Shown here piece by piece: positions 1-7,417 of a stretch of DNA of 21,052 nucleotides (positions within the stretch are counted from its first letter, which is position 1; the number at the start of each line of letters is the position of its first letter). The stretch comes from an uncultured Rhodocyclaceae bacterium (lineage in GTDB: Bacteria > Pseudomonadota > Gammaproteobacteria > Burkholderiales > Rhodocyclaceae), in contig URNG01000050.1 of the NCBI GenBank assembly GCA_900549295.1, forward strand, positions 1 through 21,052, in the 5' to 3' direction. Made by a program: the position numbers and the translations under genes. The notes beneath the pieces were generated by a model. It was not told the origin of the DNA and did no database searches. It saw only the letters and a program-made list of their open reading frames with translations.

Positions 1-2
1 TA

Positions 3-899
3 TCATGCCGCAGTGCGCGCGGGAAGAAAGGGCCCGTCGCCCGCCGCTACGCGGTGACGCCGCAGGAAGTGTTCGTCGGCAACAGTTCCGACGAAGTGCT
101 GGCGCACACCTTTCAGGCGCTGCTGAAGCACGACGCGCCGCTGCTCTTTCCCGACATCACCTACAGCTTCTATCCGGTGTATTGCGGGCTGTACGGCATC
201 GCCCACGAAACCGTGCCGCTGGCGGCGGATTTTTCCATCGACCCGGCCGATTACTGCGACCCGGCGCGGCCCGCCGGCGGCATCATCTTCCCCACCCCCA
301 CCCCCCCCCCGGCCCGGCTCCTGCCGCTGGCCGCCATCGAGCAGATGGCCCGCGCCCGCCCGGATTGCGTGATCGTGGTCGATGAAGCCTACATTGATTT
401 CGGCGGCGACAGCGCCATTCCGCTCACCCGGAAGCATGACAACCTGCTGGTCATCCACACCCTCTCGAAATCGCGCTCGCTGGCCGGTTTGCGGGTGGGT
501 TACGCGGTCGGCCAGCCGGCGCTGATCGAGGCGCTGGAACGGGTGAAGAACAGCTTCAATTCCTATCCGCTCGACCGTCTGGCGCTGGCCGGCGCGGTGG
601 CGGCTATTGAGGACGACGCCTGGTTTCAGGACTGTTGCACGCAAGTCATCGCCAACCGCGAGCGCCTGAACACCGACCTGCTCGGCCTGGGTTTTTCGGT
701 GCTGCCCTCCGCCGCCAATTTCGTCTTCGCCCGCCATCCGCAGCGCGACGCAGCGGAACTCGCCCAGGCGCTGCGCGAACGCAGCATCATCGTCCGCCAT
801 TTCAGGCTGCCGCGCATCGAACAGTTTTTGCGCATCACCATCGGCACGAAGGACGAATGTCAGGCGCTGGCGGATGCCCTGCGTGAAATCCTTGCCTGA
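3..899 (+). CDS. hisC: Histidinol-phosphate aminotransferase HisC, 5' end missing
   Basis: PLP-dependent fold-type I aminotransferase that converts imidazole acetol phosphate and glutamate to histidinol phosphate in histidine biosynthesis (cytoplasm). Visible family features are VFVGNSSDEVLA near the left edge, LLFPDITYSFYP, the VVDEAYIDFGG segment, and the TLSKSRSLAGLRVG block with the PLP lysine at 468-470. The gene runs in from the left edge, so about 60-70 N-terminal residues are absent. The first ~35 bases do not translate convincingly in this frame. At 291-320 the conserved PNPNAPTG-type motif reads PTPTPPPA because of a C-rich stretch that looks like a sequence error. The stop overlaps the next gene by 26 bases. 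HisC identity is fairly sure; a paralogue of a second hisC elsewhere in the genome is possible. Confidence 0.88.
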   Translation, partial: SCRSARGKKGPVARRYAVTPQEVFVGNSSDEVLAHTFQALLKHDAPLLFPDITYSFYPVYCGLYGIAHETVPLAADFSIDPADYCDPARPAGGIIFPTPTPPPARLLPLAAIEQMARARPDCVIVVDEAYIDFGGDSAIPLTRKHDNLLVIHTLSKSRSLAGLRVGYAVGQPALIEALERVKNSFNSYPLDRLALAGAVAAIEDDAWFQDCCTQVIANRERLNTDLLGLGFSVLPSAANFVFARHPQRDAAELAQALRERSIIVRHFRLPRIEQFLRITIGTKDECQALADALREILA

Positions 900-1413
900 A
901 AAACCGCCGCTGCGCCAACGACTGGCGCAAGCGGCCGCCGCCTATCAGGCCGCCGCTGTCATTCCGCATTGCCCGGATTGCGCCAGCCCCTGCTGCAACC
1001 TGGACAAGCTGGTGCTCGATCTGGAATGGCGGCAGGTGCGCGTCCTGTGGCAAGTTGCCGCCAGCCGCGGCGAATTCGACCGCAGCCTGGACGCCGGCCA
1101 GGGGCCGCCGGAAATCCGCCGCGCGCAGGGCCGCTACTACGTGCATCAGAAACCCTGCCCGGCCTACGACGCCGCGCTTCCCGGCTGCCGCATCTACGGC
1201 CAGCCGCTGAAACCGGCGGGCTGCTCGGATTTTCCAGTCTATGAGGACGCAGGTGTCGTCATCGCCGACCTGCGCTGCGAAGCGGTCAATCTCCCCGACC
1301 TGCGCGCGACACTCGTCGCTGCGCTCGGCCCGGCAACGCGCCTGCGCGAAAGCGCCGACCGGGATTTTCCCTTCCTCGTCGAACTCTCGGTCAAGCCTGC
1401 CCGCCGCCGCTGA
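874..1413 (+). CDS. YkgJ/UPF0153-family cysteine-cluster protein
   Basis: A 179-residue protein with a CxxCxxxCC cluster at C33, C36, C40, C41 and further cysteines at C95, C105 and C117. This is the layout of the YkgJ-type family, thought to bind Zn or Fe (or an Fe-S cluster). Its biochemical role is not known and I do not assign one. The chosen ATG lies inside the 3' end of hisC, which suggests translational coupling; GTG at 883 is an alternative start three codons in. There is no signal peptide or membrane segment, so it should be cytoplasmic. The coding frame is clean across its length. Only about 130 bases separate it from the Fur-type regulatory region of the next gene, which has its own promoter. 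Confidence 0.8.
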   Translation: MPCVKSLPEKPPLRQRLAQAAAAYQAAAVIPHCPDCASPCCNLDKLVLDLEWRQVRVLWQVAASRGEFDRSLDAGQGPPEIRRAQGRYYVHQKPCPAYDAALPGCRIYGQPLKPAGCSDFPVYEDAGVVIADLRCEAVNLPDLRATLVAALGPATRLRESADRDFPFLVELSVKPARRR

Positions 1414-1490
1414 GGTTTACATCGATATTCCCACATGTATCTGGTGCGCCACAGTGAAGAAAAAATCTGTCCGAAAAGACAAGCGGGAAA

Positions 1491-1519
1491 TTGTCAGCTG
1501 CGCACGCAACAATAATAAT
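1491..1519 (+). promoter_or_regulatory. Predicted sigma70 promoter of the fecI-like gene
   Basis: The -35 hexamer TTGTCA lies at 1491-1496 (5/6 to TTGACA). A 17-base spacer leads to the -10 hexamer AATAAT at 1514-1519 (5/6 to TATAAT). Transcription would start near 1526, about 20 bases before the ATG at 1548. The -10 element sits inside the palindrome at 1508-1536, so a repressor bound there would block RNA polymerase. Predicted from sequence only. Confidence 0.6.
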
Positions 1520-1536
1520 TGCGAATTATTATTGTT
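1508..1536 (+). promoter_or_regulatory. Perfect 13-bp inverted repeat, probable Fur operator
   Basis: The arm AACAATAATAATT (1508-1520) is followed by the spacer GCG and its exact reverse complement (1524-1536). The AT-rich ATAAT/ATTAT composition is that of Fur boxes, and such sites commonly sit in front of fecI-type sigma genes. The site covers the predicted -10 hexamer and ends 11 bases before the sigma-factor ATG. Identification as Fur is inference from motif and context. Another AT-palindrome regulator, or an mRNA hairpin near the start codon, is the alternative. Confidence 0.68.
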
Positions 1537-1547
1537 TATATAGACGC

Positions 1548-2144
1548 ATGAGCGACTGCATCAACCCCACCGACTCCTCGGGCGATCTTGCTGCCGCCTT
1601 CGCCCGCTGGCGGCCCAAGCTGCTGCGGGTGCTGTTGCGGCGGCTCGGCAACCGCGACGATGCCGAGGACATCGCCCAGGAATCCTTTCTCCGCCTCGCC
1701 GCCGCCGGCAAGGTGCCGCCGCTCGACGAACAGGGGCCGTACCTGCAACGCATCGCCCAGAACCTGTCGCACGACCTCTGGCGCAGCGGCCCGGCCCGCC
1801 AGCAGGTCGATCTGGTGGCCTACGACGATTATGAGATGCCCGCCGACGGCATCGCCGCCGAAGGCCTCTGCCCATGCACCCGCACCGAGCAGCGTCAGCG
1901 GCTCGAGCGCTTGCAGGAAGCGCTGTCCGAACTGCCCGAACGCCAGCGGCAAGCCTTCGTGCTGCACCGCTTCGACGGTTTGCCGCAGGCGGAGGTCAGC
2001 GAGCGCATGGGCATCTCGCGGCGCATGGTCGTCAAGCACCTCGCCCGTGCCTTTGCCTATTGCGAGATTCGCGTTCAGTACGCCAGCCTGGAGCAGATGG
2101 AACGCCTGCATCCCGCCGCCAAGTGCGTGGATGACGACTCATGA
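1548..2144 (+). CDS. FecI-type ECF RNA polymerase sigma factor
   Basis: A 198-residue ECF sigma factor. Region 2 lies at roughly residues 10-75 (the RNRDDAEDIAQESFLRL-like stretch, here with LGNRDDAEDIAQ). Region 4 is at about residues 118-172, with LPERQRQAFVLHRFDGLPQAEV and a helix-turn-helix ending in MVVKHLARA, which is typical of the FecI group. It should direct transcription of the downstream receptor and transport genes when released by the neighbouring FecR-type protein. I start at ATG 1548 because the longer TTG start at 1491 would put the promoter and operator inside the coding region. No good ribosome binding site is visible in front of 1548. The stop overlaps the next ATG as ATGA, so the two genes are probably co-translated. 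Confidence 0.9.
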   Translation: MSDCINPTDSSGDLAAAFARWRPKLLRVLLRRLGNRDDAEDIAQESFLRLAAAGKVPPLDEQGPYLQRIAQNLSHDLWRSGPARQQVDLVAYDDYEMPADGIAAEGLCPCTRTEQRQRLERLQEALSELPERQRQAFVLHRFDGLPQAEVSERMGISRRMVVKHLARAFAYCEIRVQYASLEQMERLHPAAKCVDDDS

Positions 2145-3121
2145 GCCGCCCCGATCCGTCCGCCGAACTCCACGAAACCGCCGCCGAGTGGTTTTTGCGC
2201 CGTCGCGACGCGGACTGGACGCCCGCCGACGAAGCGGACTTCGCCAACTGGCTGGCCGCCGACCCGGCGCACCGGCAGATTTACGCCAGCTTTGCCCGCA
2301 CTTGGGACGACTTCGCCCAGGTGCGCCGCCCGGCGCTGGCAACCGGCATCGCCCAGCACGCGCCTCGCCGCAACTGGCTTGCCCGCCTGTTCGACACACT
2401 TCCCGCCCCGGCCGTTGCCGCCGCCTGCGTCATGCTGGCCGTCGGCGGCTGGTTCGGTTGGAACAACATCCCGCATTACAGCACCGAACTCGCCACCGCG
2501 CACGGCCAGACCGGGCAGCTCGATCTGCCCGACGGTTCGCGTATCGTCCTCAACATGGACAGCCAGGTGCAGGTGCGCTACTACCCGCGCCGCCGCGAAA
2601 TCGTGTTGGGCCAGGGCGAAGCCTTCTTCCGCGTCGAGCCGGGGCCGGAACGCCCGTTCACCGTGCGCACCGGGCGCAGCGAGGTGCGCGTCGTCGGCAC
2701 CGCCTTCAACGTGCGCGCCACGCCGCCGCGCCTGATCGTCAAAGTGCTGGATGGCGTCGTCGAAGTCCGCCCCGACACCGCCGCCGACCAGCCGCCGCTG
2801 CGACTTACCGCTCAGCAAGGGCTGACTTTCGACCAGACCGGCAACTCCTACCAGACCTTCGCGCCGCAGGCCGAATCCATCGGTGACTGGCGCGCCGGCC
2901 AACTGGTCTTCCGCCGCGCGCCGCTCTCCGAAGTCGCCGACGACATCGCCCGCTACCTCGGCCAGCCGGTCGAACTGCGCGGCAGCAGCCTCGCCGACCT
3001 GAGTGTTTCCGGCTACGCCACCACCCGCGCCCCGCAAGCCTTCCTGGAATCCCTGCCGGAACTGCTGCCCGTGCGCGTGCAGCGCCAGCGCGGCGGCGGC
3101 TATGTGATTACCCGGCGCTGA
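2141..3121 (+). CDS. FecR-type transmembrane sigma regulator
   Basis: A 326-residue inner-membrane regulator. The N-terminal DUF4880-like cytoplasmic segment (residues ~10-50, with AAEWFLRRRDADWT and the WLAADPAHRQ stretch) is expected to bind the sigma factor. One membrane helix lies at about 88-107. The periplasmic FecR domain follows at ~115-215 (LPDGSRIVLNMDSQ, then VVGTAFNVR). A C-terminal DUF4974-like domain at ~250-322 is an STN-like fold that in this family contacts the receptor's signalling domain. In the E. coli Fec paradigm it carries the signal from the outer-membrane receptor to the sigma factor. ATGA overlap with the sigma gene supports a two-gene transcription unit. No anomalies seen in the frame. 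Confidence 0.9.
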   Translation: MSRPDPSAELHETAAEWFLRRRDADWTPADEADFANWLAADPAHRQIYASFARTWDDFAQVRRPALATGIAQHAPRRNWLARLFDTLPAPAVAAACVMLAVGGWFGWNNIPHYSTELATAHGQTGQLDLPDGSRIVLNMDSQVQVRYYPRRREIVLGQGEAFFRVEPGPERPFTVRTGRSEVRVVGTAFNVRATPPRLIVKVLDGVVEVRPDTAADQPPLRLTAQQGLTFDQTGNSYQTFAPQAESIGDWRAGQLVFRRAPLSEVADDIARYLGQPVELRGSSLADLSVSGYATTRAPQAFLESLPELLPVRVQRQRGGGYVITRR

Positions 3122-3523
3122 ACGGGCGGCGGGGCGTTTGTCCCGCGTTGCCGGAAGGCTGTCCAGCAAATTTCCGGCCAATTCGATCGCCACCGTGGCG
3201 CAGCGGCCTGGATTGCGATGAGGGGCGTCGTTCCTGCGGATTATCCGCATCTCCCACGAGATTGCCGGTATCCAAAAAGCCAGCTTGCGCAATACGGTTG
3301 CGAATGAGATTGCAAATTTTTTTCATTTATAAGGTTCCCACTTCCCACGAAATACCGTTTACCCATCAGTACCTGGATTTTTCGGGTCTGACGGCTGCCA
3401 GCCACGTCTTGGGAAACCGGACTTAGCCACCGGCCGCTAACGCGGCGCGCCATGTTTGCATGGCGTGTGTCTGGAGCGCGACGCGGATTGCGCTTTTTCT
3501 CGATGACGAAAATGGAGTTGGCA
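3122..3523. other. 402-base gap between fecR-like and receptor genes
   Basis: No convincing gene is present. It contains two GC hairpins just after the fecR-like stop: a short one around 3128-3145 and gccggaa/ttccggc at 3150-3178. Neither has a T tract. An AT-rich part at about 3285-3340 includes TTGCGAATGAGATTGCAAATT, which only loosely resembles a Fur box (about 10 of 19 positions). A separate promoter for the receptor, read by the FecI-type sigma factor, is expected here by analogy with fecA, but I cannot place its hexamers reliably. Confidence 0.4.
3514..3517 (+). promoter_or_regulatory. Ribosome binding site that fixes the receptor start
   Basis: GGAG at 3514-3517 lies six bases before the ATG at 3524. 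This favours that start over the upstream in-frame ATG codons at 3452 and 3503. Confidence 0.6.
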
Positions 3524-6481
3524 ATGCAAAACAGGCAGCAAACGAAACGGCAGGCAGACCGGGGGCGGCGGTTTGCCGCGCATCTGCGCCGGTGCACGGC
3601 GGCATTTCAGCCGGCATTGATGCCGCTGATGGTGGCTTCGGCGCTGGCGGCGATCGCCGTGCCGGCGGGCGCGCAGGAAGCGGCGCGGATCGCCTTCGAC
3701 ATTCCGGCGCAGGCGCTGGACGGCAGCCTGCGGGCTTTCGCGCAGCAGGCGCAGGCGCAGGTGCTGTTCGACGAAGCCACCGTCGCCGGCTTGCAGGCTC
3801 CGGCGCTCAAGGGCAGCCATACCGCGGGCGAGGCGCTGTCGCGCCTGCTGGCGGGTACGGGCATCACCGCCAGCGCGTCGCGTGGAAATCAAGGGGGGGG
3901 GGTATATACCCTGAAGCCGCGGCCAGCGAAGGGCGCTGGATCGGGGTCTGGAGAAAGCACGCTGCCGCCGGTGGTGGTGGTCGATAAGGCGGAATGGAGC
4001 ATTGACCGCGACCTGCTGGACAAGATGCCGAACAAGTCCGGCTCCATCGAGGGGGCGCTGGCCCTGCATTCCCAGGTGCAAACCAGCAACAGCGCGGAGC
4101 GCTCGATGCAGGGTGGCGAAATCAAGCCGCCACAAATCTCCATCTCGGGTGGCAAACCCTACGAAAGCCGCTACGTCATCAACGGGTTGGGCAACAACAA
4201 CTACGTCGCGCCGCCCACTTCCAGTTCGGGCCTGGCCTCGAACGGCAGCGTGCAATCGGCCTACCTCGACGACGTCAAGATCGGCAGTCAGCCGCTCGGC
4301 ACGGCCCAATCCTACAACCTCGATCCCGACCTGCTCGACAACATCGAACTGCTCGACTCGCGCATTCCGGTCAGTCATAGCGGCTTCACCGGCGGCGTCG
4401 TTTCCGCCGACACGCGCAAGCCCGATCCCACCCGCTTTGGCGGCAAGATCTACTGGGGCCACAACCGCAGCGGCTGGGACAAGCGTTTCTATGATGATGT
4501 CGGCCTGCGCGGTGAGGCTTTCGACGAATCGTTCAGCGCCCTGCGTCAGCCGGAGTACACCCGCAACACGGGTGGTTTCATGGTGAACGTGCCGATCAAC
4601 GAGCGTTTTGCGGCCATCGTTGCCTATGACAAGACGCTGTCGAAGATTCCTCTCAAATACACGGCCCTGTCCGCCACCACGTCCTCTGCCCAGACTGCAA
4701 AAACCAAGGAGCAGACCCGTTCCGCCGAAACCTTCTTCACCTCGATCGGTGGCCGCACCGAATCCGGTCTGGACGTGAACTTGACCGGTGTTTATTACAA
4801 GTACAACGGCAATTACTTCAACCCGCGCGCGATCAATTCCGAATGGGATATGGCGCAGCGCACCTACGATTTCGCGCTGAACCTGTCAAAAATGCTGCCC
4901 GCCGGCAAGGCTAGCGCCAAGTTCAAGTACGGCAACATGGTTTCCAACCGAGAAGTCGAATCCAACATCTACAAGCCCTGGTCCACCTACGGCGAAACCA
5001 ACTGGGGTTCTGCCACGTCTTGCACCAACGCCAACATCCTCGCCAACGGCATGATCTCGGGCTGTACCTTTTCCGCCGATGGCAACACGCTGGCCAACGA
5101 TCTGGATTTCAAACAGCGCACCTTCCAGACGGTGCTGGATTTCGAGTTCAACGAACTGCAACTGGGGGCTACCAAGCACCGCTTCGCAGTCGGCCTGAGC
5201 AACGAAATCGTCAAGGGCGAGGCGATCGGCGGCGAAGCCGTCCAGTACAACCTCAGCCTGGCAGCACTCGGCCCGCTCGCCCCCGGCCAGGATGGCGTCA
5301 GCTACAACAACGCCCGCACCGGCGGTGCCCTGCGCGACCAGTATTTTTACCGGAAGAGCGTATATGCCAGCTTCGACCGCGATGCCGAGGTGCAGACCTG
5401 GTCGCTGTGGTTGCAGGACACCATCACCTTCTCCGACTTCATGCTGCGCCCCGGCATCCGCGTCGATTACGACGACCAGTTCCGCAACACGAATTTTGCC
5501 CCGCGCGTCGCCGGTAGCTGGAACGTCCTCGGCAAGAACGTCGCCATGCTGCACGCCGGGCAGGCCCGCTACTACGGTGGCCCCAACCTCTATTACTCGC
5601 TGTTCCAGAATTCAGGCAACGCCACCGTATACCAGCGCCCCCTGCCCGCCGCCGTTGGTGCCGGCGGCACCCTGGTTCCATGGACACAAACCACTGCCGG
5701 CACCAACGGCGCGGAGTACGAGGCGAAAGACCTGAAAACGCCATATTCGGACGAAACCAGCCTTGGCTTCGACCTGAAGCTTCAGGGCGGGTTCTTCGTC
5801 AATTACAACTACGTCTACCGCAAGGGCAAGGATGGCATCATGCGCCGCTTCAAGCAGGACGGCGCTTACGCGGCCACCAACGATGGTGAAAATACCTATG
5901 AAGGACACACCATCGCGATTTCCAACAACTACTTCAAGAATCATTTCTTCCGCCTCAGCACCACCTTTGCTGACAGCAAGTCGAACTACCTCGACTACAC
6001 GGCGGATGCTGGCAGTTGGACCGACATCACCCAGATGATCGATCGCACCCGCGTCATGTACAACGGCAAGCTGATCGACGCCAACGAACTGGACATGAGC
6101 AACTTCAACCGTCCGCAGCAGATCGTCGGCTTCTGGAAGGCGCAATTCGGCGATCGCATCAGTCTGATGACGACCGGCACGTGGACGAAGAAGACTGACG
6201 TGCTGGTCAACAATCCTCGGGTCACACTCGCTGATGGCTGGAAGGTAAATTCTTACAGCAAGGGCAAACTGCCGTCACGCTTTACCGTCGACATGTCCCT
6301 GGGCCTCGACCTGTACCGCCACAAGGAACAGACCCTGCGGGCCACAGTGGATGTGTATAACGTATTCAACCGCAAGATCAAGAACGGTATCGGCTCCTTC
6401 ACCCAGGGCGGCCAACTGGTCTTCTTCGACTACTACGCGCCGGGCCGCTCGGTTGCGGCCAAGCTGGAATACAGCTTCTAA
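3524..6481 (+). CDS. STN-domain TonB-dependent outer-membrane receptor, FecA-like
   Basis: A 985-residue receptor. A long, arginine-rich signal peptide probably ends near residue 50 (VPAGA, then Q). The STN signalling domain follows at ~54-128 (IAFDIPAQALDGSLRAFAQQ, LLAGTGI, VYTLKP), then a TonB-box-like LPPVVVVDK at ~147-155. The plug contains ISISGGKPYESRYVINGLG, and a long beta-barrel ends in the terminal Phe of AKLEYSF. The STN domain is the part that talks to a FecR protein, matching the genes just upstream. A run of ten G at 3893-3902 falls at the end of the STN domain (codons 124-126 plus one base) and leaves the frame open. The ABC ATPase gene starts two bases after the stop. The ligand is unknown; iron chelate or haem is only a guess from the Fur-like site. 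Confidence 0.88.
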   Translation: MQNRQQTKRQADRGRRFAAHLRRCTAAFQPALMPLMVASALAAIAVPAGAQEAARIAFDIPAQALDGSLRAFAQQAQAQVLFDEATVAGLQAPALKGSHTAGEALSRLLAGTGITASASRGNQGGGVYTLKPRPAKGAGSGSGESTLPPVVVVDKAEWSIDRDLLDKMPNKSGSIEGALALHSQVQTSNSAERSMQGGEIKPPQISISGGKPYESRYVINGLGNNNYVAPPTSSSGLASNGSVQSAYLDDVKIGSQPLGTAQSYNLDPDLLDNIELLDSRIPVSHSGFTGGVVSADTRKPDPTRFGGKIYWGHNRSGWDKRFYDDVGLRGEAFDESFSALRQPEYTRNTGGFMVNVPINERFAAIVAYDKTLSKIPLKYTALSATTSSAQTAKTKEQTRSAETFFTSIGGRTESGLDVNLTGVYYKYNGNYFNPRAINSEWDMAQRTYDFALNLSKMLPAGKASAKFKYGNMVSNREVESNIYKPWSTYGETNWGSATSCTNANILANGMISGCTFSADGNTLANDLDFKQRTFQTVLDFEFNELQLGATKHRFAVGLSNEIVKGEAIGGEAVQYNLSLAALGPLAPGQDGVSYNNARTGGALRDQYFYRKSVYASFDRDAEVQTWSLWLQDTITFSDFMLRPGIRVDYDDQFRNTNFAPRVAGSWNVLGKNVAMLHAGQARYYGGPNLYYSLFQNSGNATVYQRPLPAAVGAGGTLVPWTQTTAGTNGAEYEAKDLKTPYSDETSLGFDLKLQGGFFVNYNYVYRKGKDGIMRRFKQDGAYAATNDGENTYEGHTIAISNNYFKNHFFRLSTTFADSKSNYLDYTADAGSWTDITQMIDRTRVMYNGKLIDANELDMSNFNRPQQIVGFWKAQFGDRISLMTTGTWTKKTDVLVNNPRVTLADGWKVNSYSKGKLPSRFTVDMSLGLDLYRHKEQTLRATVDVYNVFNRKIKNGIGSFTQGGQLVFFDYYAPGRSVAAKLEYSF

Positions 6482-6483
6482 GC

Positions 6484-7398
6484 GTGGCTGATCTACTGCA
6501 AACCCCGTCCGTGCCGGCGTTGATCGAATGCGATCAGCTCCGGCACAGCTACGCCGGGAAACAGGTGCTGAACGGCCTCTCGTTTCAGGTGCGCAAGGGC
6601 GGCATCTACGGCCTGCTCGGCAAGAACGGCGCGGGAAAGACCACCACGATCAATATCCTGATGGGCTTTCTCGAACCGTCCGGCGGGCAGTGCCGGGTGC
6701 TCGGCGATCCGAGCCACCGGTTGCGGCCGCAGACGCGCCGCAGGATCGGCTTGCTGCATGAAGGTTTCACGCAGCACGATTTCATGACGATCGCCGAACT
6801 GGAAAAGTTCTACAGCCATTTCTATCCGCACTGGCAGCCGCGGGTGTTCGCGCAACTGGTGGAAAAGCTGCCGGTGCCGTCCAGCCGGCGCTTGTCGAAA
6901 CTCTCTTTCGGGCAGCGCTCGCAGGTGTGTCTGGCGCTGGTCATGGCGCAACTGCCCGAACTGATGATCCTGGACGATTATTCGATGGGGCTGGATGCCG
7001 GCTACCGCCGCCTGCTGCTGGATTACCTGCACGCCTACGCGCAGGAATACGGCACGACGATCCTGCTGACTTCGCACGTGGTGCAGGATCTGGAGCGGCT
7101 GATCGACCACATGTTCATCATCCAGCAGGGCCGCCTGCTGTATTCCGCCGAGCGGGGGCGCTTTTTCGAGTCGTTCCGGCAATGGCGCTTCCAGCGCTCG
7201 CCGCAGTCCGACCGGCTGGAAAAGAACGAGGCGCTGACCAGCGTCGAGCATATCGGCAAGCATTGCATCGTCTGCTCCTTCCACGACGCGGCGCAGGTGC
7301 GCCAGATGCTGCGCCAGAACGACGTTGCGCTGGAGGGTTGGGAAGAAGTGCCGCTGAGTTTCGAGGACGCTTTCCTCAGCCTGACCGGCAAATATTGA
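6484..7398 (+). CDS. ABC transporter ATP-binding subunit with variant motifs
   Basis: A 304-residue ABC ATPase. Walker A is GKNGAGKT at residues 46-53. The signature is LSFGQ (140-144) in place of LSGGQ. Walker B is LMILD with D164 followed by D165, where the catalytic Glu normally stands. The H-loop His is H198 in TSHVVQ. The C-terminal ~90 residues extend beyond a minimal ATPase. Overall it belongs with exporter-type (ABC-2-linked) ATPases, not binding-protein-dependent importers. I recall similar LSFGQ / ILDDYSMGLD proteins beside DUF4857 genes, so the variation is probably a subfamily trait and not decay. The GTG start is two bases after the receptor stop with no clear ribosome binding site, suggesting coupling; GTG 6511 is an alternative. 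Confidence 0.88.
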   Translation: MADLLQTPSVPALIECDQLRHSYAGKQVLNGLSFQVRKGGIYGLLGKNGAGKTTTINILMGFLEPSGGQCRVLGDPSHRLRPQTRRRIGLLHEGFTQHDFMTIAELEKFYSHFYPHWQPRVFAQLVEKLPVPSSRRLSKLSFGQRSQVCLALVMAQLPELMILDDYSMGLDAGYRRLLLDYLHAYAQEYGTTILLTSHVVQDLERLIDHMFIIQQGRLLYSAERGRFFESFRQWRFQRSPQSDRLEKNEALTSVEHIGKHCIVCSFHDAAQVRQMLRQNDVALEGWEEVPLSFEDAFLSLTGKY

Positions 7399-7417
7399 CG
7401 CGGAGACAGATGAAGCG

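Noticed and set aside
1491..1547. 19-residue N-terminal extension of the sigma factor from TTG 1491
   Set aside because: It would place the promoter and palindrome in coding sequence, and the extension does not resemble FecI-type N termini.
2075..3292. 405-codon minus-strand frame opposite the fecR-like gene
   Set aside because: Antisense shadow; the plus strand encodes a full FecR protein with all domains.
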